Part shown: piece by piece, positions 17,550-25,005 of the stretch
Layout: every line of letters starts with the position of its first letter
Numbering within the stretch: position 1 is the first letter of the stretch
DNA from: DASQHM01 sp035632095
GTDB lineage: Bacteria; Pseudomonadota; Alphaproteobacteria; Ferrovibrionales; Ferrovibrionaceae
Direction: 5' to 3'
Length of the DNA stretch: 37,835 bases
Assembly: GCA_035632095.1 (NCBI GenBank)
Contig: DASQHM010000097.1
Location: 1 to 37,835, forward strand
Notes under the pieces: generated by a model
Told to the model about the DNA's origin: nothing
Seen by the model: the letters and a program-made list of their open reading frames with translations, nothing else
The model's database searches: none
Translations under genes and position numbers: made by a program

Positions 17550-19784
17550 ATGCTGCGGGTCAAGCGGTCGCTGCCCTGGGTGGTGCCGGCGCTTTTGTTG
17601 CTTGCCGCACTCGCTTGGCGGCATTTCGATCCTGGCGGCGTGTCGGCGGACATCCAGCGCGCGGTTTTCGACCGCTACCAGCGTTTCGAGCCGCGCAGCT
17701 ACGAACCCGCGCCGGTGCGCATCGTCGATATCGATGACGCCAGTCTGGCCAAAATCGGCCAGTGGCCCTGGCCGCGCAGCTATGTCGCCGGAATGGTGCG
17801 CCAGCTCGCGCGCGCCGGCGCGGCGGCCATCGCATTCGACATCGTCTTTCCCGAGCCCGATCGCACATCGCCCGCAAATATCCTGCCGCTATGGGCCGCT
17901 TCCGGCGGCCTGACCAAGCCGCTCAAGGAAGCGCTGGCCGCACTGCCCGATCACGACGTGCTGCTGGCGAAGGCCATCGACGACGCCGGAACCGTGGTGA
18001 CCGGCTTTGCGCTGACCGCGGAAACCTCGGCCCGCCTGCCGCTCGGGCGCGGCACTTTCGCCTGGGCGGGCGACGATCCTCGCCAGTTCGTGCCTGCGTC
18101 GTACGGCGGCGCCGTGGTCAACCTGAAGGAGTTCGAACAAGCGGCGGCGGGCAACGGCGCGTTCAATTTCGATCCGGACGACGATCTGGTCGTACGCAGC
18201 ATCCCGCTGGTCATGCGTGTCGGCAACCAGCTCTACGCCCCGCTCGCGGCGGAGGCGCTTCGGGTGGCGCAGGGCGCCAAGACCTACAAAATCAAATCAT
18301 CCGGCGCGAGCGCCGAAACCGCCTTCGGCGAACACACCGGCATCAGTTCCGTCCAGATCGGCGCCTACTCGGTTCCGACCGATTCGCGAGGCCGTCTGCT
18401 GATGCATTACTCGTTGCCGGACGCATCGCGCTACGTGCCGGCCTGGAAAATCCTGTCGGGAGACTTCGACCGCGCCAAGATCGAGGGCCAGATCGTCCTG
18501 ATCGGCACCAGTGCCGCAGGCCTGCTCGACATCAAGTCATCGCCCATCACCGCGGCCATGCCGGGCGTCGAAGCTCACGCGCAGGCAATCGAGCAGATCG
18601 TGCTCGGCCACTATCTGCAGCGTCCCGATTGGGCCGACGGCGCAGAATCCGCATTCCTGCTCGCCGTCGGCATCGTTTTGATCGTCACGCTGCGCCACCT
18701 CGGCGCGTTGTGGTCGGCCGCCGCCGGCGCAGCGGCAATCGCCGCGATCTTCGCCGCGTCGTGGTATGCCTATCGCGTGCATCTGTTCCTGTTCGATCCG
18801 GTCACGCCGTCCGTCGCCGCCTTTGCGGTCTATCTCTGCGGCACCATCGTCGGCTACCTGCGCACGGAATTCGAAAAGCGCGCCGTGCGCGGCGCCTTCA
18901 AGCAGTATCTATCGCCGGCGCTAGTCGAGCAGCTTGCGGAGGATCCGTCCAAGCTCAAGCTCGGCGGCGAGTTGCGCGAGATGACGTTCCTGTTCTGCGA
19001 TGTCCGCGGCTTCACCAGCATCTCGGAACGGTACAAAAGCCAACCGCAGGATCTGACCAAGCTCATCAATCGCTTCCTCACGCCCATGACCGACACGATC
19101 CTGGAGCGGCGCGGCACCATCGACAAATACATGGGCGATTGCATCATGGCGTTCTGGAATGCGCCCCTCGACGACACAGATCATGCCGACAACGCTTGCG
19201 CCGGCGCTCTCGCCATGCTGGAAGCGCTCGAGCGGCTGAACGGCGCGCTGGAAGGCGAAGCCCGCGCCGCCGGCCGGGAGTTCAACCCGCTGCACGTGGG
19301 GATCGGCGTCAACACGGGCGATTGCGTGGTCGGCAACGTCGGGTCCGACCAGCGCTTCGGTTATTCCGTGCTCGGCGACGCGGTGAACCTGGCGTCGCGT
19401 CTCGAAGGCCAATCCAAGACCTACGGCGTCGACATCGTGATCGGCGAAGCGACGCGCGCCCACGCTCCCTCATGGGCCACACTCGAACTCGATCTGATCG
19501 CGGTCAAGGGCAAGCACGAGGCGGTTCGCATTTTCACCTTGCTCGGCGACGCCGAGATGGCGCAGTCGGCGGGCTTCCGAGCGCTGAGCCAGCGCCACGA
19601 GGCGATGTTGTCGGCTTATCGCGCGCAGCAATGGTCGCGGGCGAGCGAACTCATCCGCGAATGCCGGCTTCTCGATGGCACGGTGTCGGGCCTCTACGAT
19701 CTCTACGAGGAGCGCATCGCCCGCTTCATGGCCGAGCCGCCCGGCCCCGACTGGAACGGCGTCTTCGTCGCGCTGACCAAATAG
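17550..19784 (+). CDS. CHASE2-domain class III adenylate cyclase
   Basis: 744 aa. One N-terminal membrane helix (about 8-24) is followed by a periplasmic CHASE2 sensor (about 30-350; VRIVDIDDASLAKIGQWPWPR is typical, shown in part), three membrane helices (about 360-440) and a cytoplasmic class III cyclase domain (about 475-665). The catalytic residues are all present: metal aspartates D484 (FCDVRGF) and D530 (KYMGD), purine-selecting K526 and D610 (VLGDAVNLASR), and transition-state N613 and R617. The Lys/Asp pair predicts ATP rather than GTP as substrate. It therefore makes cAMP in response to an unknown envelope signal. The neighbour downstream is a cyclic-di-GMP protein with the same orientation but a 211-base gap to its chosen start. 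Confidence 0.95.
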   Translation: MLRVKRSLPWVVPALLLLAALAWRHFDPGGVSADIQRAVFDRYQRFEPRSYEPAPVRIVDIDDASLAKIGQWPWPRSYVAGMVRQLARAGAAAIAFDIVFPEPDRTSPANILPLWAASGGLTKPLKEALAALPDHDVLLAKAIDDAGTVVTGFALTAETSARLPLGRGTFAWAGDDPRQFVPASYGGAVVNLKEFEQAAAGNGAFNFDPDDDLVVRSIPLVMRVGNQLYAPLAAEALRVAQGAKTYKIKSSGASAETAFGEHTGISSVQIGAYSVPTDSRGRLLMHYSLPDASRYVPAWKILSGDFDRAKIEGQIVLIGTSAAGLLDIKSSPITAAMPGVEAHAQAIEQIVLGHYLQRPDWADGAESAFLLAVGIVLIVTLRHLGALWSAAAGAAAIAAIFAASWYAYRVHLFLFDPVTPSVAAFAVYLCGTIVGYLRTEFEKRAVRGAFKQYLSPALVEQLAEDPSKLKLGGELREMTFLFCDVRGFTSISERYKSQPQDLTKLINRFLTPMTDTILERRGTIDKYMGDCIMAFWNAPLDDTDHADNACAGALAMLEALERLNGALEGEARAAGREFNPLHVGIGVNTGDCVVGNVGSDQRFGYSVLGDAVNLASRLEGQSKTYGVDIVIGEATRAHAPSWATLELDLIAVKGKHEAVRIFTLLGDAEMAQSAGFRALSQRHEAMLSAYRAQQWSRASELIRECRLLDGTVSGLYDLYEERIARFMAEPPGPDWNGVFVALTK

Positions 19785-19995
19785 CGCAACCGCGGCTAAT
19801 CATTGCCCCGCAGGAATACGCGCCGGATTTGAGCCATTAAGCGGTTCTTTACGGGGTTCCCGCTAAATAGACCTATGTCTTGCGGACCGGATGAACGACC
19901 GATCCGCGGGTGCGTTGGTGATTGCGCGAAAGGTTGAAGGACGTGAGGATCCGGACCGCAACTGCTCGGACTTCGCAAAGCCGAAGGCGGCTCGG

Positions 19996-21783
19996 ATGAG
20001 CACCGACCGCCTAAAGCTGCTCGTGGCCGAGCCGGCGGAGCGGGCCGAGCACTCGATCAGCCGGATCGTTTCCGGCGGCGGTTTCGCGCTCAAGCTCGAC
20101 ACCGCCCATACCGGCAGCCAGGCGCTGGTCGGGATCACGACCGGGCACTACGACTGCGCGCTGATCGACACGCAGCTTCCCGCCTTCGACGAAGCGAGCG
20201 CGCTGCGCGAGTTGCAGGCTCGCGGTCTGACCACGCCCATCATCATGGTGATCGACGGCGCCGATATCCGCCGTTCCATCGCCTTGATGGAAGCGGGGGC
20301 CAGCGAGTGCCTGCCGCGAAGCGAGCTGACCCGCGAACGCGTGGCGCTCGCCGTTTGGAACGCCATCCGGACCAATCGCGCGCTGCGCCAGATTTCCGCC
20401 TCCGAGCAACGGCTGTCGCAACAACTCATGCGAGACGGCCTGACCCGCCTGCCCAACCGCACCATATTCTTCGATCGGGTCGAGCGCGCATTGGCGCAAG
20501 CTCAACGCGAAAACACTTCGGTCGCCATGCTGTTGATGGATCTCAACGACTTCAACGCGGTCAATCAGTCATTCGGCCACCGCATCGGCGACCGCCTGCT
20601 CGAGTTGGCCGGTGCGCGGCTTTCGGGCGTGCTGCGGGGATCCGATTCCTTGGCGCGGATCGGCGACGACGAGTTCGCCGCGTTGCTGCCGACCGGCGGC
20701 AATCTCGCCGGCGCCACGGCAACCGCAACCAAGCTGATCGAGAACATGAACCGGGTCTTCGTGATCGAGGACCATCGCTTCACCGTCGGGGCCGCTATCG
20801 GAATTGCGGTCTTTCCGCTGCACGCGGCGAACGCCGACGAGCTGTTGCGGGCCGCCCAAAGCGCCCTTCGGATCGCCAAGCGCGACGGCCTGCGCCTCGC
20901 CGTCTACGCCGAGGACGCCGTGTCCGACCACGGCAAGCAGATTTCGCTGGCGCATGAGTTGCGCGAAGCGATCCCTGGCGGCCAGCTCGCGCTTCACTAC
21001 CAGCCGAAGATCGACATGCAAACCGGCCGCGCCTGCGGCGTCGAAGCGCTGGTGCGCTGGAATCACCCGGAAAAAGGGCTGCTCTATCCTGACAGCTTCA
21101 TTCCCATGGCCGAGCAGATCGGCGTCATAGAGCAATTGACGCTTTGGGTTCTCAACGCCGCGCTCGAGCACTGCGCCCGCTGGCGCCGCGAGGGCCGTGA
21201 CCTCAGTGTGTCGGTGAACCTCTCGGCGATGTCGCTGCAGAGCCAGGAAATCGGCGACACCATCGAAACTCTGCTGAAGCAGTGGCAGGTGCCGCCGAAC
21301 CGCCTGGTGCTGGAAATCACCGAAAGCGCCATCATCTCGCACCTGGCGCGCGCCAGCGAACTCTTGAACCGCCTGCATGCGCTCGGCGTCCGCATCGCCA
21401 TCGACGATTTCGGCACCGGCTACACGTCCCTCGCCTACCTGCGCAAACTGCCGGTGAACGAGCTGAAGATAGACAAGTCGTTCGTGATGAACATGCTGCA
21501 TGCCAGCGACGACGCGGTGATCGTCCGCACCATCATCGAACTCGCGCGCAACCTCGGTCTCCTGGTCGTCGCCGAAGGCGTCGAGGACGCGGAAACCTGG
21601 GCCGCACTTCGACAACTCGGCTGCGACGTGGCGCAGGGCTACCACATGAGCCGGCCGATCACGGCCCAGGCGCTCGACCAGTGGATGGTGCAGTCCCATT
21701 GGGGCCTCGGCGCGACCGTCCCTAAGGCCGGCGGGCATGCCGAACCTCCGCCGCGGAAGCTGCCGAAGGCCCACCGCCGATAG
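19996..21783 (+). CDS. REC-GGDEF-EAL protein, probable c-di-GMP phosphodiesterase with altered GGDEF motif
   Basis: 595 aa from the ATG at 19996 (AAGGCGG upstream). An ATG at 19891 would add 35 residues without a domain. Residues about 5-125 form a receiver-like domain with a candidate phosphoacceptor in ALIDTQLP, but the usual N-terminal acidic pair is reduced to VAEPAE. Next is a GGDEF domain (about 150-315) whose signature reads GDDEF (223-227). The second glycine, needed for GTP binding, is changed, so synthesis of c-di-GMP is doubtful. The EAL domain (about 330-570) is intact: E350-AL, DDFGTGYTSL, KIDKSF, AEGVED and QGYHMSRP. It probably degrades c-di-GMP, perhaps with the GGDEF part as a GTP sensor. 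The protein is cytoplasmic. Confidence 0.92.
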   Translation: MSTDRLKLLVAEPAERAEHSISRIVSGGGFALKLDTAHTGSQALVGITTGHYDCALIDTQLPAFDEASALRELQARGLTTPIIMVIDGADIRRSIALMEAGASECLPRSELTRERVALAVWNAIRTNRALRQISASEQRLSQQLMRDGLTRLPNRTIFFDRVERALAQAQRENTSVAMLLMDLNDFNAVNQSFGHRIGDRLLELAGARLSGVLRGSDSLARIGDDEFAALLPTGGNLAGATATATKLIENMNRVFVIEDHRFTVGAAIGIAVFPLHAANADELLRAAQSALRIAKRDGLRLAVYAEDAVSDHGKQISLAHELREAIPGGQLALHYQPKIDMQTGRACGVEALVRWNHPEKGLLYPDSFIPMAEQIGVIEQLTLWVLNAALEHCARWRREGRDLSVSVNLSAMSLQSQEIGDTIETLLKQWQVPPNRLVLEITESAIISHLARASELLNRLHALGVRIAIDDFGTGYTSLAYLRKLPVNELKIDKSFVMNMLHASDDAVIVRTIIELARNLGLLVVAEGVEDAETWAALRQLGCDVAQGYHMSRPITAQALDQWMVQSHWGLGATVPKAGGHAEPPPRKLPKAHRR

Positions 21784-21823
21784 GATGCGTTTCGGGCGTC
21801 ACCACAAGATTTTGATTGATCGG

Positions 21824-21957
21824 CCCCTAGGCCCATGATAGGGGAAGGGCGTCAGGCGCATGGGTTGCCCCGTGCGACGTGCCCCGGCGAAGAGCACTCC
21901 TGACGCCCCAGGAGCCGGTCAAGCCCCCTGCACCGAGACGGTGAGAGGGGGCTTTCG
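21824..21957 (+). ncRNA. Candidate structured RNA: hairpin, three-way junction and long terminal stem-loop
   Basis: Dense perfect stems follow the EAL gene. (a) CCCCTA/TAGGGG (21824-21844). (b) A 10-base outer stem GGGCGTCAGG (21847-21856) with CCTGACGCCC (21899-21908), enclosing an 8-pair hairpin (21857-21876) and a 4-pair hairpin GTGC/GCAC (21879-21897) as a compact three-way junction. (c) AAGCCCCCT (21921-21929) with AGGGGGCTT (21945-21953... read as the final arm before TTCGGTTT), enclosing CACC/GGTG. An alternative hairpin CTCCTG-ACGCCC-CAGGAG (21897-21914) would compete with the outer stem. I recognise no known RNA family, and strand is assumed from the flanking genes. Confidence 0.35.
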
Positions 21958-22404
21958 GTTTCCAGGGCCCACGGTTCGAGGAACCGCGCGCCGCCGGAAG
22001 CCTTTTGGGTCACTCCCCTTGCTCGTTCGCGCCAGCCACCCTGCCCCCTTGCGAGGGCCCGGCCCCCATGCGGAGCGGTTGCTTTCTTGCGAAGGCAAAC
22101 ACTCCTCACCGGGACCTTTCTTCCGGCGGACTCGGCCTCCTTGCGAAGGCGGACCCCCTCGGAAGATCCGGGCGTCTGGCACTGCGGCCTGGTGCGGTCT
22201 GAGCCATGCCTGGGCGAACCGTACGCGTCGCATTCCTTGCGGGACACGAACGCGCCTCGATCCTCCGCCAGCCGGCACTCCTCACCGAGGAAATGACCCG
22301 CCGTCCTCCACCCGAAGAACCCGCCGAGCTTGCGCCCGGCCGATCCCCCGATCGCTCCCCGGAACAACCGTGCCAGTCGCCCGGAGGCGGAGTTGGCGGC
22401 GGCT
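21958..22404. other. Gene-free GC-rich block with repeated TTGCGArGGC words
   Basis: No rightward gene. Open frames on both strands lack a ribosome site and recognisable domains. The word CTTGCGArGGC occurs three times (22048-22058, 22086-22096, 22140-22150). GGTTC-GAG-GAACC (21973-21985) is a small hairpin. A leftward frame across 22260-22405 reads through a glycine-rich stretch (FRGAIGGSAGRKLGGFFG) that could be the remains of a small membrane protein, but only a weak TTG start is available. The block looks like a dispersed intergenic repeat or decayed DNA. Confidence 0.4.
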
Positions 22405-22573
22405 AATTCCGAAAATCGACGCTCTCGCGTGCAATTCAAGTATTCATGTGGCGAAGATTTGAGACAATCGAAATCGAAATCAATTCTGTAAAAAGTTGTG
22501 CATGGTTTTACTGGTGGCTCACAAATCATGCACCTGTTTTCAACAGAAATACGCACAGGCTTCGCGAGCCGCC
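22405..22573. other. AT-rich island with inverted repeats
   Basis: Base composition drops sharply to roughly half AT in an otherwise very GC-rich window. It contains GTGCATG (22498-22504) and CATGCAC (22527-22533), an exact 7-base inverted repeat, and the hairpin CTGTT-TTC-AACAG just beyond. A frame of the downstream gene is open through it, but codon use is unlike the rest of that gene. It is probably regulatory or recently acquired DNA. Confidence 0.45.
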
Positions 22574-22605
22574 GAACCAGTTGATGCCGCCCGAGCGACG
22601 CCGTG

Positions 22606-22633
22606 TTGCGGCGGCCGTCGCGTGCGCTAGTCT
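22606..22633 (+). promoter_or_regulatory. Possible promoter of the gamma-carbonic-anhydrase-like gene
   Basis: TTGCGG (22606-22611), 16-base spacer, TAGTCT (22628-22633), about 40 bases before the TTG start at 22674. Its position argues that the open frame upstream of 22674 is not translated. Confidence 0.3.
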
Positions 22634-22673
22634 CGCAACAGCGCCGCAATGCAAATCTGCCCGGGAGAACTGC

Positions 22674-23258
22674 TTGCCCTTCATCGGCCCCGATGTCGTT
22701 CTCGACAATCCGGCGTTCGTCCACCCTTCGGTGCATCTCTACGGCAAGGTGAGGCTGGAGGCGAATGCTTCGATCTGGTGCAACGCTGTGGTGCGTTCCG
22801 AAAGCCATGAAGTGGTGATCGGGCCTTACTCGAACGTGCAGGACTTCGTCATGATCCATGTGGGTGCCGGCACCGGCACCTACATCGGCAGCCATTGCTC
22901 CATCACCCACCACTGCACCATTCACGGCTGCTCGATCGGCGACAACTGCCTGATCGGCATCAACGCGACGATCATGGACGGTTGCGAGATCGGCGAGAAT
23001 TGCATCGTCGCCGGCCATACGTTCCTGAGGGAAAATACGAAGATACCGGCCAATTCGGTGGTGATGGGCGTACCGGGGGAGGTGCGCCGCACCGAGAACA
23101 ACTACGTCCGAAACCGCATCAACGCCTTCTACTACTATCGCAACGCGCTGGCTTATGCCCGAGGCGACTTTCGGGCATGGGACCGGGCGGACTGGCCGGC
23201 CGAAGTCGCGGCCGAAATCAAGCGATTGCAGGCCATGGCGAATGCGGCAGCCGGCTGA
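22674..23258 (+). CDS. Gamma-carbonic-anhydrase-like hexapeptide-repeat protein
   Basis: 194 aa from a TTG with GGAG 7 bases upstream. The frame stays open to 22446, but that part crosses an AT-rich island and has no domain, so the short form fits the family length (about 175-200 aa) better. The protein is a left-handed beta helix built of hexapeptide repeats (VVIGPYSNVQ, YIGSHCSITH, SIGDNCLIGI, EIGENCIVAG). The three zinc histidines of gamma-class carbonic anhydrases can be placed in MIHVG and in HHCTIHG. A C-terminal helical part follows. The family includes true carbonic anhydrases and related proteins without that activity, so CO2 hydration is likely but not certain. Cytoplasmic. Confidence 0.9.
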   Translation: MPFIGPDVVLDNPAFVHPSVHLYGKVRLEANASIWCNAVVRSESHEVVIGPYSNVQDFVMIHVGAGTGTYIGSHCSITHHCTIHGCSIGDNCLIGINATIMDGCEIGENCIVAGHTFLRENTKIPANSVVMGVPGEVRRTENNYVRNRINAFYYYRNALAYARGDFRAWDRADWPAEVAAEIKRLQAMANAAAG

Positions 23259-23381
23259 CGTTTACCCTCCCGATCCGGAATTGCCATGCAGCGCCGGCGC
23301 AGGAAACCCAGGCAAGCGCCGTGTATGACTGCATAATACCTCCTCCGGCGGCTATGTACCGCTGTGCGACGGCGGAACTGG

Positions 23382-23945
23382 ATGCGTGACCTCTCCGACG
23401 AAGGGCTAATGGCCAATATCGCCGAGGGCGATCGTGGCGCATTCGAGCAACTGGTCACGCGGCACCTGAACCGCGCGATCGCGTTGGCGCAGCGCATAAC
23501 GGGCAACCGGAGCGACGCGGAGGAAGTGGCGCAGGAGGCGTTCCTGCGCGTGTGGCAGACGGCGCCGCGATGGCGGCTCGACGGAGCGTTGTTCCGAACC
23601 TGGTTCAGCAGGGTTCTGGTCAATCTCTGCATCGACCGCAAACGGCGCCCCGGATTTGCCCCGCTGGAGGCGGCGGGCGATCCGCCGGATCCCGGGATCG
23701 GCGCCGAAAACGCGCTTGCCCGGGACGAAGAGGCGGCGGCCGTGGCCCAGGCGGTGGCGGAGTTGCCGGAGCGGCAGAGGGCGGCGCTCGCACTCTGCTA
23801 CTGGCAGGAGATGAGTAACGTGGAAGCTGCGGAAGTTCTTGCTCTAAGCGTCGGCGCGGTGGAATCGCTTCTGGTCCGGGCCCGGCGAACGTTGCGGCAG
23901 AAGTTGGGTCCGAGGCTCGGACATGCCATGGAGGAGAGGCCATGA
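23382..23945 (+). CDS. ECF-type RNA polymerase sigma factor
   Basis: 187 aa from the ATG at 23382; a GTG at 23364 is also in frame. Region 2 is clear (residues about 10-75; DAEEVAQEAFLRVWQ contacts the -10 element and core enzyme). Region 4 (about 125-172; LPERQRAALALCYWQEMSN, then AAEVLALSVGAVESLLVRARR) is the -35-binding helix-turn-helix. There is no region 1 or 3, as expected for the ECF group. The stop overlaps the next gene (ATGA), which encodes a small protein with one membrane helix, and the third gene encodes a periplasmic sensor-like protein. The three very likely act together, with the membrane proteins holding or releasing the sigma factor. Confidence 0.93.
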   Translation: MRDLSDEGLMANIAEGDRGAFEQLVTRHLNRAIALAQRITGNRSDAEEVAQEAFLRVWQTAPRWRLDGALFRTWFSRVLVNLCIDRKRRPGFAPLEAAGDPPDPGIGAENALARDEEAAAVAQAVAELPERQRAALALCYWQEMSNVEAAEVLALSVGAVESLLVRARRTLRQKLGPRLGHAMEERP

Positions 23946-24409
23946 CAAACGACATGACATTGGCTCGCGTGCGGCAATTGGTCGAGGCTTACGGCGCCGA
24001 TCCGAAGCGCTGGTCGGAGGCCGAACGGCGCGCCGCCGAGAAGCTTATCGGGTCGCTGATCAACCCTGCAGCCGACGCCGATGCCGCCAGGCGCGAAGCC
24101 GCCGAGCTCGATGCGCTGCTCGACCGCTGGAAGGTCGAGCCGCCGGACCGGACCTTGGCACGCCGCATTGTCGCGGCCGCCGAAGGCGTGCCGCAGCGGC
24201 GCCCCGGCGAGCTGCTCCGCACGTTGCAGACCTGGCTGGCGGAGTGGTTCGGCACCGGTCCGCGATGGCCGCAACTGGCCGGCTTGACGGCGGCATTGCT
24301 GATCGGCTTGACCATCGGCATAAGCGACCTCGCCAGCCTCGACACGAGCGCCGCCGGCGAAATCGACGACGGATCGGCCTCTATCGCGACCTTGGAGGCC
24401 GGCCTATGA
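23942..24409 (+). CDS. Single-pass membrane protein, probable anti-sigma factor
   Basis: 155 aa, overlapping the sigma gene by 4 bases and the next gene by 4 bases. The first 100 residues are charged and helical (VRQLVEAYGADPKRWSEAER, ELDALLDRW). One membrane helix follows at about 117-133 (LAGLTAALLIGLTIGI), with a short acidic tail outside. The arrangement of a cytoplasmic helical domain, one membrane pass and a small periplasmic tail behind an ECF sigma gene is what an anti-sigma factor looks like. No canonical zinc anti-sigma motif (HxxxCxxC) is present. The role is inferred from topology and position. Confidence 0.8.
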   Translation: MTNDMTLARVRQLVEAYGADPKRWSEAERRAAEKLIGSLINPAADADAARREAAELDALLDRWKVEPPDRTLARRIVAAAEGVPQRRPGELLRTLQTWLAEWFGTGPRWPQLAGLTAALLIGLTIGISDLASLDTSAAGEIDDGSASIATLEAGL

Positions 24410-24840
24410 GCACCCCAAGCGCAATGCCCGGCGGCGAAGCGTCTGCGCCGGGCCGCGCCCTGCGCATTGGCTTGATCGCCTCGCTCGTGGTGAACCTGCT
24501 TTTGGTCGGGCTGATCGCGGGCCATATGTTGAGGGGCCCTTGGTTTGGACGCGAGGGCGGGCTGCCGATCGAGCGGGTCACCGGCCCGATGCCGCCTGAC
24601 GTGCGCGAAACGGTGCGCGCCACGTTGCGCGAGCTCCGGCCGCATATCAGGGACAAGATCAAGGCCGTCCGCGAAGCGCGCGAGCAGGTGCATGACGCGT
24701 TCGTCGCCTCGCCGTTCGATGCAGAGAAGTTGAAGGCGGCCTTCGCCAATCTTCGCGAGAAGACGCTGGCCGTGCAGCAGGACGTCCAGGCCGCCATCGC
24801 CGATGCCATCGCCAAGATGCCCCCCGAGAAGCGCCCATAG
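24406..24840 (+). CDS. Periplasmic heavy-metal-sensor (CnrR/Spy-like) family protein
   Basis: 144 aa, starting in an ATGA overlap with the previous gene. A membrane anchor at about 17-42 (IGLIASLVVNLLLVGLIAGH) is followed by a periplasmic helical domain with regular charged heptads (VRATLRELRPHIRDKIKAV, FANLREKTLAVQQD). This is typical of the periplasmic heavy-metal sensor/CnrR group related to Spy and CpxP. CnrR-type proteins sense metal and control an ECF sigma factor through the anti-sigma protein. The metal-binding His/Cys/Met set of CnrR is not evident here, so the signal may be envelope stress instead. Third gene of the sigma factor operon. Confidence 0.82.
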   Translation: MSTPSAMPGGEASAPGRALRIGLIASLVVNLLLVGLIAGHMLRGPWFGREGGLPIERVTGPMPPDVRETVRATLRELRPHIRDKIKAVREAREQVHDAFVASPFDAEKLKAAFANLREKTLAVQQDVQAAIADAIAKMPPEKRP

Positions 24841-24884
24841 TAATTCGGTTCGTCCCAAGTCGCGTGCGTTCCCCTCCCCCTGAT

Positions 24885-24917
24885 CCCAGCCCCCGCCGGC
24901 AAAGCGTGGGGACTGGG
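24885..24917. terminator. Hairpin after the sigma factor operon
   Basis: CCCAG-c-CCCC, a 13-base loop, GGGG-a-CTGGG: nine pairs with one mismatch, about 45 bases after the last stop of the sigma operon and before the D-erythronate dehydrogenase-like gene. There is no T run, so it is weak as a classical terminator. Confidence 0.35.
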
Positions 24918-25005
24918 AAAAGGGACTGCCCCAGCCAAAAAATCAGACCCGCATTGCGGATGATGTCCTAAGCTCGGCCGAACAATCGGCCGGGAGGGCA
25001 AGTTC

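Noticed and set aside
19837..19851. CtrA-like site TTAA-N7-TTTA upstream of the REC-GGDEF-EAL gene
   Set aside because: Same reason: a single one-mismatch site without further support.
21847..21908. Hammerhead-type ribozyme at the three-way junction
   Set aside because: The junction has the right overall shape, but the conserved CUGANGA and GAAA core is missing (CTGACGC instead).
21971..21987. tRNA T-arm-like GGTTCGAG sequence
   Set aside because: It is a small perfect hairpin with a 3-base loop and there is no acceptor stem or anticodon arm around it.
22048..22150. Short CRISPR-like array
   Set aside because: Three 11-base words with unequal spacing (38 and 54 bases) and one mismatch; far too short and irregular for CRISPR repeats, and no cas genes.
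21852..23018. 388-codon leftward open frame across the gene-free block and the carbonic-anhydrase-like gene
   Set aside because: Half of it is antisense to a recognised gene, the rest is low complexity; no convincing start. The glycine-rich stretch is noted only as a possible remnant.
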